DNA of 64,000 nt, from NCBI RefSeq assembly GCF_013459645.1, contig NZ_CP054861.1:1414001-1478000 (forward strand). Reading direction: 5' to 3'. Shown here in pieces: positions 50,914 through 59,490 of this stretch. The notes below the pieces were generated by a model. The model saw only the letters and a program-made list of their open reading frames with translations. It searched no databases and was not told the DNA's origin. Each line of letters starts with the position of its first letter. Within the stretch, counting starts at the first letter, position 1. A program made the translations under genes and the position numbers. Source of the stretch: Martelella sp. NC20. GTDB taxonomy: Bacteria; Pseudomonadota; Alphaproteobacteria; Rhizobiales; Rhizobiaceae.

Positions 50914-51495
50914 TTAGAACACGTATTTGACGAGATAGAACCCACCCGCCAGAAGAATGACGAATACGGTGAAAAGAAGACCGAGATATTTCTCGATGAA
51001 ATCGCGGATCGGCGGGCCGTAACGGTTGAGCAGCCAGGCGACCAGGAAAAAGCGGAACGAGCGTCCGATCACGCTGACGAGAAGGAAAATGCCGAAATTC
51101 AGGCCCGTGGCGCCGGAAAAGATCGTCAGCACCTTGTAGGGAAACGGCGTGATGGCGGCGAACAGCACGCCCCAGCCGCCCCATCTGTTGTACCATTCGG
51201 CGATCCGGTCGAAGGAGTGCTGCTTGCCGTAGAAATCGAGGATCGGCCGGGCAACCTGCTCGAACAGGAACATGCCGATCAGATAGCCGGCGATCGCGCC
51301 GAGGATAGATGCCAGGGTGCAGATCAGCGCGATCCGGAACCATTTTGCCGGCCGGGCAATCACCATCGGGATCAACAGCACATCCGGCGGGATCGGAAAG
51401 AACGAACTCTCGGCAAACGATATTCCGAAAAGAACGCCTTCGGCATTGCGCTTGCCGGCGAGCGAAAGCGTCCAGTTGTAAAGTCTGCGCAGCAT
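50914..51495 (-). CDS. YqaA/DedA family membrane protein
   Basis: A 193-residue SNARE-associated (VTT domain) membrane protein. It has SFAESSFFPIPPDVLLIPM at the start, a re-entrant region AAITPFPYKVLTIFSGATGLN, and helices up to the C terminus. DedA-superfamily proteins are linked to lipid flipping and envelope homeostasis. The ATG at 51495 gives MLRRLYNWTLSLAG; the open frame upstream has no family sequence. Upstream of dsbB. Confidence 0.88.
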   Translation of the reverse strand: MLRRLYNWTLSLAGKRNAEGVLFGISFAESSFFPIPPDVLLIPMVIARPAKWFRIALICTLASILGAIAGYLIGMFLFEQVARPILDFYGKQHSFDRIAEWYNRWGGWGVLFAAITPFPYKVLTIFSGATGLNFGIFLLVSVIGRSFRFFLVAWLLNRYGPPIRDFIEKYLGLLFTVFVILLAGGFYLVKYVF

Positions 51496-51675
51496 GGAGG
51501 GTCCGGGGTTTGATTGGCTCAGCGGGTCGGCGGGAGAATGCTGTTTTCGGCCCGTCATGTCCATCACTGACTGGCCGCATGACGCAAATTTGTGCGCTCC
51601 CGGCGTCAGAAGCGTGTTGACGACGGTCCCGATCTCCTTATATTCCGCGAGGCCTGCCTTCAGACAAGGCAAAGG

Positions 51676-51714
51676 GCCCCTTTGGCGGAACTGGTAGACG
51701 CGCCTGACTCAAAA
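51676..51714 (+). pseudogene. 5' fragment of a tRNA-Leu (CAA) gene
   Basis: The bases match the acceptor, D arm and 5' anticodon arm of a tRNA-Leu (TTGGCGGAACTGGTAGACGC then CTGACTCAAAA), but the sequence leaves the tRNA pattern right after the anticodon loop. The variable arm, T arm and CCA end are missing. Confidence 0.75.
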
Positions 51715-51870
51715 AGTGGTTTGTCTACCAATCCACAGTTTTTGCGACGGGCCGAAAGAGACGTAGGTTCAGTAGGTTATAGAGATAGGAGTTTAAGCCG
51801 CCGGAGTTCAAAAATCGAGCTAGGTGCAGTATAGGTGCAGAGAGCGACGGCTGGAATCGGCGGCAAATGT

Positions 51871-51955
51871 GCGGGTGTGGTGGAATTGGTAGACGCGCTG
51901 GATTCAAAATCCAGTTCCGAGAGGAGTGCCGGTTCGACCCCGGCCACCCGCACCA
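51871..51955 (+). tRNA. tRNA-Leu (CAA)
   Basis: An 85-nt tRNA with a long variable arm and encoded CCA. Acceptor GCGGGTG pairs with CACCCGC, the anticodon loop is TTCAAAA on a CTGGA/TCCAG stem, and the T loop is TTCGACC. It lies 156 bases after a broken tRNA-Leu with the same anticodon. Confidence 0.95.
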
Positions 51956-51984
51956 CCTTCTGTTTTGATGGAATGCGAGGCTAG

Positions 51985-52011
51985 GGAGTTCGATTCTCTC
52001 CCGGCCCGCCA
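51985..52011 (+). pseudogene. tRNA 3'-end remnant
   Basis: GGGAG-TTCGATT-CTCTC looks like a T arm, followed by CCGGCCC, G and CCA, i.e. an acceptor 3' strand and CCA. No tRNA body lies upstream, so it resembles an old attachment-site scar. Confidence 0.5.
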
Positions 52012-52163
52012 GCCCCGCCGATTCTACGCTATGGCGCGATATTCTTCGCTATGCCTACGCAAACGCCGCCGATAACCGCACAGACTTCCAACGAGGGTTC
52101 CGACTCGATCCCCCGCCTGCTGATACACACCGCAGCAAGGCGGCTCGGCAGCCTGCCAGTTGC

Positions 52164-53048
52164 CTACAGAATCTCCCGTTTCAGGAGCTGCTCAAGCCAG
52201 TCTGCAAAGACTTGAAGCCTCCGAGATAGATGCTGACGGTGCGGATAGAGCAGTGTCATGGGCATCGGCTCCGCCCGATGACCGAGCATCACCTCGACGA
52301 GTTCGCCCGCGGCGAGGTGGAGTTTGACGTCATAGGCTGGGATCTGGATCAGGCCAAGGCCGGCAAGGCAGCAGGCGTACAGGCCTCGGCGCTGTTGACG
52401 GTGACGCGGCTGCGCATAGGCAGCATTCGCATCTCGCCATGCTCTATCCACTCCCAATCTTCGACGCGCCCGGTCGATGGGGAGGCATAATTGACGGCGA
52501 GATGCGCCGCGAGATCGCCGGGCGTGACCGGTACGCCGTAGTGGGCGAGATAGCCGGGGCTGGCGACATTGATAAGCGGCAAGTCGCCGATCTTGCGGGC
52601 GATGAGACCGGAATCACCGAGCGGTCCTACCCGCAGCACGCAGTCGACGCTCTCCTCGACGAGATTGATCGCGCGGTCGGTGACGCGCAGCTCAATGTCG
52701 AGCTGAGGATGACGGGCGAGGAACTCCGGCAGGGCTGGCGCGACGATGAGACGTCCGATCCGACCCGGTACGTCGATCCGGAGGCTACCGCTCGGCCCGA
52801 CCGAAGTCTGCCGGAATAGGCCCTCGGTTTCTTCGACATCGGCGATTAGCCGCAGGCAGCGTTCGTAAAAGGCCGCGCCGTCCTGGGTCGGCGAGACTTT
52901 TCGCGTGGTGCGGTGAAGTAGGCGGGCGCCGACCCGTGCTTCGAACTCTATCACCGCAGCCGATACCGATGAGCGTGTCTGCGGCGCGGGTGAAGCTCGC
53001 GCATTCGACGACGCGGGCAAAGGTGCGGAAGAGATCGATGCGGTCCAA
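52164..53048 (-). pseudogene. LysR-family regulator, frameshifted twice
   Basis: Three frames join into one LysR protein. The start (MDRIDLFRTFARVVECASFTRAAD) breaks inside the HTH near 52975. The main frame covers the HTH end and sensor domain (EARVGARLLHRTTRKVSPTQ, PSGSLRIDVPGRIGRLIVAP), then breaks near 52385. The third frame supplies ACCLAGLGLIQIPAYDV and the end ADWLEQLLKREIL. Two frameshifts make it inactive unless they are sequencing errors. It is divergent from the SDR chimera, its likely former target. Confidence 0.82.
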
Positions 53049-53192
53049 GGGCGCCTAAGTCTACTTGATTGGTCTGCATTTCTGACAGGTGATGTCAGAA
53101 TGAGCGTCTTTATGACCAAACTATAGACGATATGGTGCCGTACAGGAAGCGGCCGTTCGGGTGGCCGCCGGCAATCGAAGGAGGCCACACCA

Positions 53193-53693
53193 ATGACCGA
53201 TCATAGCATCAAGGGAAAAACCGTCCTCATCGCGGGCGGCGCGAAGAATCTCGGCAGGCTGATCGCGCGCGATCTCGCCGCGCAGGGCGCCAAGGCAATC
53301 GCCGTCCACTACAACACCAGCGCCACCAAGCCGGCCGCCGACGACACGGTGGCCGCGATCAAGGCGGCGGGCGCGGACGCCTTCGCGTTCCAGGGCGACC
53401 TCACCACAGCCGGCGCGGTGGAGAAGCTGTTCGCTGAGGCCAAGGCGGCGATGGGCAAGAAATGGACGGGCTTCACCGACGAGGAGGAAAAGGAGGTTAA
53501 CACCGCGTTCGGCATGACGCTGAACAACTACACGATCCAGAGCGAGGCGGCGGGCATCGCCGGCACCAGCTTCCTCTGCCGGGGCGCCAACGAGCCGTTC
53601 ACTGTCCGCGACGGTCGCCTGATCACCGGTCAGCAGCAATACAGCAGCGCGATCACCGCGGAGCTAGTGATGGAAGCTCTCGACGAATTTTAG
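53193..53693 (+). pseudogene. Chimeric ORF: SDR N-terminus joined to DJ-1/PfpI C-terminus
   Basis: An intact 166-residue frame made of two unrelated parts. Residues 1-88 are the first half of a short-chain dehydrogenase (VLIAGGAKNLGRLIARDLA, FQGDLTTAGAVEKLF). From about residue 89 on it matches the end of a DJ-1/PfpI-family protein (WTGFTDEEEKEV and PFTVRDGRLITGQQQYSSA). The SDR catalytic Tyr-x3-Lys and the DJ-1 nucleophile elbow are both absent. It most likely arose by an in-frame deletion across two neighbouring genes and is probably inactive. Confidence 0.8.
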
Positions 53694-54091
53694 CCGTGTG
53701 GCGCAGGCCGGTCGTGGTTGGCCGCTCGGACGCCGCTCGGATGGCAACCCAAGGCGGCATTAGAGGGCTATAGCGTAGACGTAGTGCTCATCTTCATCGG
53801 GTGTGGCCCGCCATACGCCGCCGATGGCCCTCCATGGCGCGATATTGCCGCCGATTACCGCACGCCACCGTGCGGTATAATGAACCGCCGTTTCCGCGCT
53901 ATTGTTCGATACTTGCCCGCCCGGGCAGGGAGTGCGGCGTCTTTCGACCCAATCGCGGTCATTCACGCCCCACTGAGGCCATGGCAGCTTCTCGGCCTGA
54001 GCAGTCGGTCGACGTAGCTCGGGATGGCCTGGCGCAGTGTGATGTGGCGCGTCGATCCCAAGGCCGGAGAGGAGCTCTCACGCAGCCGCTG
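53694..54091. other. Gene-free stretch with repeat copy 1
   Basis: About 400 bases with no supported gene. It contains a roughly 110-bp sequence (53754-53863) repeated in diverged form at 56157-56266. Confidence 0.6.
53754..53863. repeat. Direct repeat, copy 1
   Basis: About 110 bases matching 56157-56266 at roughly four of five positions by eye, including GTGGCCCGCCA and GCGATAT-GCCGCCGA. A shorter related piece with GGCGCGATATTC lies near 52016-52080. Confidence 0.7.
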
Positions 54092-54484
54092 TCACGCCCC
54101 AAGCTGGGCTTCAATCGCCGCTTTGTCCACAATCGACCACACTTGGACGATGCAGCCCCGATCGAAACGATAGAAGACATTCTCGTAAAAGATCACGCGG
54201 AGACCATTGATCGGCAGGTCAAAGAACGATCCGATTGGCCTGCAATCAAACTTCAAACGGCTGCCGATCTGCGGCGGTTGAACGACCAGCAAGTCCGTTT
54301 CGAAACGCAGATCGGGAATGTCTCGGACGTTCCGCTCGAGCATACCCCGGTAGCCGGCCAACCCGAGTTCACGGCCATTATGCGCAACATCGCTGTCGAC
54401 AAATTCGCCCAGTTTCGTCCAGTCGCGCTCGTTGAGGCAGGCGATATAGTCGCGGTAGATGAGGGGCAGCCTGGCTTCTTCCAC
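54092..54484 (-). CDS. SnoaL-like/ester cyclase family protein
   Basis: A 130-residue SnoaL/NTF2-fold protein (YRDYIACLNERDWTKLGEFV, GYRGMLERNVRDIPDLRFE, GLRVIFYENVFYRFDRGCI). Members are polyketide cyclase-like or of unknown enzyme function. It is 10 bases downstream of the epimerase-like gene on the same strand, so probably an operon under the MarR protein. Confidence 0.8.
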   Translation of the reverse strand: MEEARLPLIYRDYIACLNERDWTKLGEFVDSDVAHNGRELGLAGYRGMLERNVRDIPDLRFETDLLVVQPPQIGSRLKFDCRPIGSFFDLPINGLRVIFYENVFYRFDRGCIVQVWSIVDKAAIEAQLGA

Positions 54485-54494
54485 TAGGCTATCC

Positions 54495-55310
54495 TCACAT
54501 CATTCCTTGCTCTGCGGCCTGATGAACCGTCCTCACGGTCGGCCGGAAACCAAGGCTCCGCGCTAGCGATGCATCGACATGGAGATACCAGGGATTTTGC
54601 ATTGCCTCTGCCGACGGTTCCATTTGGTGGCCCACAAGTCCTACCAGTTCATACACCGTCGTCGGCGCTTCATCGGATATGTTAACGATCCGGCCATCGA
54701 AGGCGCCTGCCAGCGCCAATCTCGTCGCCGTCGCAATATCGCGATGATGTATCGTGCTCATCCGATTGGCGGGATGGAAGCCGGAGGCGACCAGATGCTT
54801 TGGCAGCATCTCCAGGTGGCCGTCCCCGTCGCCATAAACGAACGGGAACCGCAAGATCGACCAGTTCAAGCCACTCTCGCGCAGCAGTTTTTCGGCTGCG
54901 ACCTTGCTGGCGGGGTAGGCTTGTTCCGGCTCGACGCTATCCGTCTCCTGGCCGGGCTGGGTGGAGTTCCTGTTATAGACATTCGACGTGCTCGCCATGA
55001 TGAAGCGAGCGTCAGGTGCATCAGCTTGCACGGCGGCGATCAGATTGCGGGTGCCCTCCAGGTTACTCCTCCAGATCAAATCCGTATCCGGGCTGCGAAA
55101 GACGGCGGCCAGGTGCACAATCGCCGAAACACCCCGAACAGCTTCCGACAGCGTCGAAGGGTCGAGAATATCGCCAGTCACGGCCGTTGCGCCCGGGGGG
55201 CAGGTTTTCCCTGTCCGCAGCAGCAGCCGGCAATCAAGGCCTGCTTCCACCAACCGCGGAACAAGCCGCTCGCCGACAAGACCTGTCGCTCCAGTTATCA
55301 GGATTGTCAT
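54495..55310 (-). CDS. NAD(P)-dependent epimerase/dehydratase family protein
   Basis: A 271-residue extended short-chain dehydrogenase. It has the dinucleotide loop ILITGATGLVGERLVPRL, the strand VSAIVHLAAVFRSPD, and a catalytic-region segment with AYPASKVAAEKLL, where the usual Tyr-x3-Lys reads Y-P-A-S-K. The ATG at 55310 gives MTILITG; the upstream frame is not conserved. It begins four bases after the MarR stop. Substrate unknown. Confidence 0.87.
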   Translation of the reverse strand: MTILITGATGLVGERLVPRLVEAGLDCRLLLRTGKTCPPGATAVTGDILDPSTLSEAVRGVSAIVHLAAVFRSPDTDLIWRSNLEGTRNLIAAVQADAPDARFIMASTSNVYNRNSTQPGQETDSVEPEQAYPASKVAAEKLLRESGLNWSILRFPFVYGDGDGHLEMLPKHLVASGFHPANRMSTIHHRDIATATRLALAGAFDGRIVNISDEAPTTVYELVGLVGHQMEPSAEAMQNPWYLHVDASLARSLGFRPTVRTVHQAAEQGMM

Positions 55311-55314
55311 GAGC

Positions 55315-55752
55315 TCATGCCCTTCGTGAGAGGGTCTGTAGCCGCTCGGTCGCCAAACGAAGGACGCGGATCGTCGTGGCCAGATCCGTCTCGGCAATGC
55401 CGTCAAAAGCAGCCTGGTGAATAAACGAGAGGTCCGGAAGATCGCGCCACAGGGCCTCACCCGAACTCGTGAGTGTCAGAAGACGCTGGCGCTGGTCTTC
55501 TCCATCCGAGGTCTGCTGGACCAGACCTTTGCGAACGAGCGTGGCGATGATGCCGCTCAATGTCGCCCGTTCCAGCTCAAGCGCCCGCCCGAGATCGCGC
55601 TGCACCGTCGGACCGGAATTTGCGAGATGCCAGAGAACGTACCACTGCGTCGAACCCAGATCGTATGGTCGCAGTGTCGCGTCCATCAGGGCCCGCCCCG
55701 CAAAGTAGCATCGCTTTGTCCATGCCCCCACTGTCAGATGTTCGTCCTGCAT
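55315..55752 (-). CDS. MarR-family transcriptional regulator
   Basis: A 145-residue MarR repressor with the winged helix GSTQWYVLWHLANSGPTVQRD, then ATLSGIIATLVRKGLVQQ and DQRQRLLTLTSSG. First gene of a MarR-epimerase-cyclase operon. The ATG at 55752 (MQDEHLTVGAW) is preferred over 55791 because the latter falls inside the palindromic operator at 55773-55813. MarR proteins usually release DNA on binding a small phenolic or oxidant. Confidence 0.88.
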   Translation of the reverse strand: MQDEHLTVGAWTKRCYFAGRALMDATLRPYDLGSTQWYVLWHLANSGPTVQRDLGRALELERATLSGIIATLVRKGLVQQTSDGEDQRQRLLTLTSSGEALWRDLPDLSFIHQAAFDGIAETDLATTIRVLRLATERLQTLSRRA

Positions 55753-55772
55753 GCCGCGCGGGCCCTTTTTAG

Positions 55773-55813
55773 TTCGTTCGCTACCTTGCAATTATCGCAA
55801 GGTAGCGAACGAA
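55773..55813. promoter_or_regulatory. 41-bp palindromic operator of the MarR operon
   Basis: TTCGTTCGCTACCTTGC (55773-55789) and its perfect complement (55797-55813) flank a seven-base spacer. It lies 21 bases upstream of the marR ATG at 55752. Confidence 0.85.
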
Positions 55814-56291
55814 TGTCAAGGACCGGCCGATACCTACAATCTGTTGCTCATGGCTTGCGCAAAACGATTGGCTTTGAGTTCGATCTCAGGACGCCCTTCG
55901 AAGCCGGAGCATCATCGTTCTGCGCCCACGAATTGCTTCCGTGGCGCTGTCCCCACGGTGATCTAAAGCTTCTCCGATTTCCGCTCCTACAACCTGAAGG
56001 CAATGATTGTCGGGACAAGCGTCACCACCGAAAGTCCGCTTCGAGGGCGCCAAGCTGACGTTGCCAGCTCCCTACCGGACGGACAGCTATCCACCAGACC
56101 AAGTTCATTCGGCAACTGGCAGAACCGCTGGTACAAGCTCCGAAAGTCACGTCGTGCGGCGTTAGAGGTCTACAGCGTAGACATAGTGTGCTCATCATCG
56201 TCGGGCGTGGCCCGCCAAACCCCGTCGATTGCCCTCTATAGTGCGATATAGCCGCCGACTGCCGCCGCCGCATCACCACCAAGAGTATAGC
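55814..56291. other. Gene-free stretch with repeat copy 2
   Basis: About 480 bases upstream of the MarR gene with no supported gene; contains the second copy of the 110-bp direct repeat at 56157-56266. Confidence 0.6.
56157..56266. repeat. Direct repeat, copy 2
   Basis: Diverged copy of 53754-53863 in the same orientation. The two copies bracket the cyclase-epimerase-MarR block. Confidence 0.7.
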
Positions 56292-56901
56292 TCACTCGCC
56301 CTCAGGCAGTGCAATGACCGAAATCGCCTCGATGATGTTTTCCGGGCCGCCCTTCGGCGGCCAGATTCCCGCGGAGTAGGCGGCGGTCCGCAACGCTGCG
56401 CGCTGTGCGAGGCTGTCGAACCCCCCAGACGTGGGTGATCCGGGGCGACCCATCGAGCGCATACATGTTGATCATCAGGTGTGCCGTGTAGTCCCGGGCC
56501 GGCGCGATCGCGGCTTCCCAGCCGGCGAGCGTCGGCGGAAGACCGCCTGGCTTTAGCTTGTAGGTACGGAACTCGTAGACCGCATCATGGGCGGCGGCTC
56601 GCGCCGGCGGCAGGAAGGGAAAGGGGCTGTAGCTGTCCATCTCCAGCGCTGTTACCACGCCGCCGGCGTTGAACGGATTGGCACTCGATAGCGCGCGATG
56701 CCGCTCCCGTCGCAGGGCGCCGGCATCATCGAAGCGGCGCAAGATCAGCATGCGTCCGAGTGGGCCAATCTCCGTGCGCCAGCAACCCAAGAGGGTGCCG
56801 GCGGCATCGGGCATCGAGATCCAGACCCGCGCAGCCTTCGCAACCTCCGAGGCAGAGAGAAGTGGAAACGCCAGTGTCGTGAGTTCATAGAATTCGCGCA
56901 T
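56292..56901 (-). pseudogene. NIPSNAP family protein, one-base frameshift
   Basis: A NIPSNAP-like protein with two ferredoxin-like halves (MREFYELTTLAFPLL, VYEFRTYKLKPGGLPPTLAG). The frame breaks in a run of six C/G near 56428; with one base removed it continues as FDSLAQRAALRTAAYSAGI to ALPEGE and a stop at 56292. The conserved WPPKGGPENI is only in the corrected frame. The homopolymer makes a sequencing error possible. Confidence 0.8.
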
Positions 56902-56904
56902 CGG

Positions 56905-57098
56905 TCAGACCTCCATCGGCAAAGGCGCTGGTAGCCCGGGCAGATGCCCGGAGGGCTCCGCCGCGAAAGCACCGAAGAGCGGGTCCCATTCGGTGATCGT
57001 CACGTTCTCGATGAGACCCGCGACGGCGAACGGATCCGCTGCCACGAGCGCCTCGACTTTGGCGCGATCGGGAACGGTGAAAATCAGAAAGCCGGATC
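56905..57098 (-). pseudogene. YciI-like protein, N-terminus lost
   Basis: The C-terminal half of a YciI-related protein is readable (FLIFTVPDRAKVEALVAAD, then VTITEWDPLFGAF and the end LPMEV). Upstream of about 57098 the frame runs into sequence belonging to vgrG on the other strand, so the N-terminal half was lost at a recombination joint. Confidence 0.7.
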
Positions 57099-57557
57099 GG
57101 ATCCTCGGCCACCGGCATCGATGCGATCGGCGCATTCGCAAGTGCGCTGGCTGCGGCAAGTGCGTTATCCGAGGGCGCGGTGCTTGGCGGCAATGCCGCC
57201 TTCAAGGGCGCCGGCAACCACTTCATGCAGGCGGGCGGCGAACAGCAGGCCACAGCCGCTGCGGCCGGCGATATCTTGTCATCGGCAATGCCGCTTTCCG
57301 GCGTTCTGGCAACGCTTGTCGAAAAATTCCAGTCCACCACCGTCGGCCTGGCTTCGACCGAACAGATCGGCGCCTACAAGAACACCTCCGTCGGCCACAC
57401 CCACACCATCAATGTCGGAGAGGAGCTGATCATCAAGGTCGGTAAATCCCGGCTGATCATGGACAAGGAAGGCAATGTCACGATCACCGGCACCAAATTC
57501 AACTTCACCGCCTCCGGCCATGTGCAGATCAATGGCAAGGTCGTGGACCTGAACTGA
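57099..57557 (+). pseudogene. VgrG C-terminal fragment (type VI secretion spike)
   Basis: The frame reads from the junction at about 57099 through the VgrG tail: EQIGAYKNTSVGHTHTINVG, then EELIIKVGKSRLIMDKEGNV and GHVQINGKVVDLN. This is the beta-helical needle tip of VgrG; the gp27/gp5-like base and OB fold are gone. A GTG at 57180 could start a 125-residue piece but it would not form a spike. It is followed 11 bases later by the DUF2169 gene, the usual order vgrG-adaptor-PAAR. Confidence 0.85.
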
Positions 57558-57568
57558 GGGAGGAGGTC

Positions 57569-58693
57569 ATGCTGGACAGGAACACGACCGGCTTCGCGGC
57601 CATCGGTTTCGAACAGACCCATCGCGACGGCGGCCCGATGGGCGTAGTCGCGGTTCGCGGCTGCTACGACCTCAGTGCCGACGGCAGCCTGACGCTCGCG
57701 CCGACGCAAGAACTGGTGCTGGCGGATGAATATGAAGGCGACCCCCAGGCCAGACCGCTCATTCGATGTTCTGATCTGGTCCCGTTTCGCCCGAAAGCCG
57801 ATATCACGGTTTTGACCCGGACCTATCCGCGCGCGGCCGACACCGCGACTGGCTGGAAAACCGGGGTCAAGCTCGGCGACCACGCCTATGTGATCGATGT
57901 GACCGGCGATCGCCGCTGGTCGTTTTCGGAATCCGGCGGCTGGCAGCTTGCTCCGCCGAACAGTCTGTCGCGCACGCTGGTCGATTACCGGATCGCCGCC
58001 AGCGACACGGTCGAAGGCGCACCGCCGGACGATAGCATTCCGGACAACCCGCTTGGCGCGCGCCGGCTCGAAGCCCGATACCTCGACCAGGAAAAGACCT
58101 GGCCCCACCCCATGCTGTTTTCCGCCAGCGATACGCAAGGCCGGGAGGCGATGGATGCGCGCCACGAGGTTGCCGGCTTCGCTCCCGTCCCGCCCTTCTG
58201 GCGTCTGCGCCAGCAATATGCGGGCACCTATGGCAAGGCGTGGCTGGAAAACCGTCATCCGCGCCTGCCGGAGGATTTTGACTACGCCTTTTATCAATAC
58301 GCCAATCCGCGCCTCATCTATCCGGGTTATCTGAAAGGCGATGAGGAGGTGTTTCTGGCGGCGGTACTGCCCGGCGGCAGGAACCTGGTCTTCAACCTTC
58401 CGGGTGTCCGGCCGGTGGCGCATTACCAGTGGATCGACGACCGCGAAGTGTTCGTCCGGCTGAACTGTGATGGCGTCCATGTCGATACCCGCGAAGAGCC
58501 CTTCACCGTCGCCATCACCTGGCGGGCCTGGCTGCCGGTCTGCCCGCAATTCTTCAAGATCGACCTCTTCGCCGGATCGCTCGATGAAGCCCGGACATAT
58601 CCGGTTTCCACCCTCCACGGGCTTGAGGGCACGGAAGAACCTGAAGCGGCAGTCGCCAGCGGCGAACAATCGGAAGCGGGAGGCGCAACATGA
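57569..58693 (+). CDS. DUF2169 type VI secretion adaptor
   Basis: A 374-residue DUF2169 protein, an effector-loading adaptor that helps place PAAR-type cargo on VgrG. Landmarks are VVAVRGCYDL, LADEYEGDPQARPL, SDLVPFRPKADITVL and PGYLKGDEEVFLAAVLPGG. It appears full length with an intact frame. Start ATG with GGAGG. It overlaps the following PAAR gene by four bases (ATGA). Confidence 0.9.
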   Translation: MLDRNTTGFAAIGFEQTHRDGGPMGVVAVRGCYDLSADGSLTLAPTQELVLADEYEGDPQARPLIRCSDLVPFRPKADITVLTRTYPRAADTATGWKTGVKLGDHAYVIDVTGDRRWSFSESGGWQLAPPNSLSRTLVDYRIAASDTVEGAPPDDSIPDNPLGARRLEARYLDQEKTWPHPMLFSASDTQGREAMDARHEVAGFAPVPPFWRLRQQYAGTYGKAWLENRHPRLPEDFDYAFYQYANPRLIYPGYLKGDEEVFLAAVLPGGRNLVFNLPGVRPVAHYQWIDDREVFVRLNCDGVHVDTREEPFTVAITWRAWLPVCPQFFKIDLFAGSLDEARTYPVSTLHGLEGTEEPEAAVASGEQSEAGGAT

Positions 58694-59490
58694 GCATCCC
58701 GCGCGAACTCTCCCGCGATACCGGCGAAGGCATTCTGGTCTCGACTTCGCCGGATGTGTGCCTGACGCCGGTGGGCGGCACCAGGGTGCCGATCCCCTAT
58801 ACGATCGTCGCGAAACAGGCCGATGACGCCAATACCTGCCCGACCGTGCGCGCCACCGGAAAGCGCGTCCACACCATGGGCTCGATTATCACATCCTGCT
58901 CGGGCGACGAACCCGGCACGGCCAAGGGGATCAAATCCGGCACGGTGGGCGATGTCTGCCATCCGAAGGAACATTCGGCCACAGTGCGCGCAGGCGGCAA
59001 ACCGGTCATCCGCCACGATGACGTCTGGTATATGAACAACCGCAATACTGTCGGCAAGCTCGCCTATGTCAAGGACACATCCATCGCTCCGCCGACCCCA
59101 CCGGTTGCGGCCATGCAGACGACGCCGGTGGTTTCCGTGGCGTCAGCGGCCACTCTGGCCGCACCGGCTGTTGGTGCTGCGGGCGAAGCAGCGGCTGGCG
59201 CAGCGGCGCGGTGGCTGGCCGCATCGGCCATCGGCGCGCTGGATGCGGCGGCGATGATCGCGGGGGCCGGTTTCGCCGCTGCCGTGGGCACGTTTTTCTA
59301 TCCGAAGACAATGGGCGACGAAACGCCGTTCGAATTCGGAAACATGGCGGCGGCGGGCGCGATACCGGGCGAGACCGCCGGCACGGCGGAAATCGAATGG
59401 AAGGACGGTCACGCAGCCACTTGGCCGCACTCTCGACGCTACGGTCATCCAGTATGTCGACAACCGAGCGGTGCTCCAGGTCGACCATGA
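58690..59490 (+). pseudogene. PAAR-like DUF4150 protein, C-terminus cut off by an IS remnant
   Basis: The N-terminal 115 residues are a DUF4150 PAAR-like tip (VSTSPDVCLTPVGG, PIPYTIVAKQADD, HPKEHSATVRAGGKPVIRH, DDVWYMNNRN). A hydrophobic Ala/Gly-rich region (residues 135-205) follows, as in effectors that carry their own translocation helices. At about 59406 the natural sequence ends and a transposase remnant begins; the last 28 or so codons are read from it in a wrong frame. Any C-terminal toxin is lost. Confidence 0.87.

Noticed and set aside
51715..51870. Intact integrase or small gene between the tRNA-Leu fragment and tRNA-Leu
   Set aside because: The open frames are very short and show no domain; only tandem GGTGCAG-like words remain.
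55814..56156. Possible gene divergent from MarR
   Set aside because: No frame longer than about 80 codons with a recognisable pattern or ribosome site.
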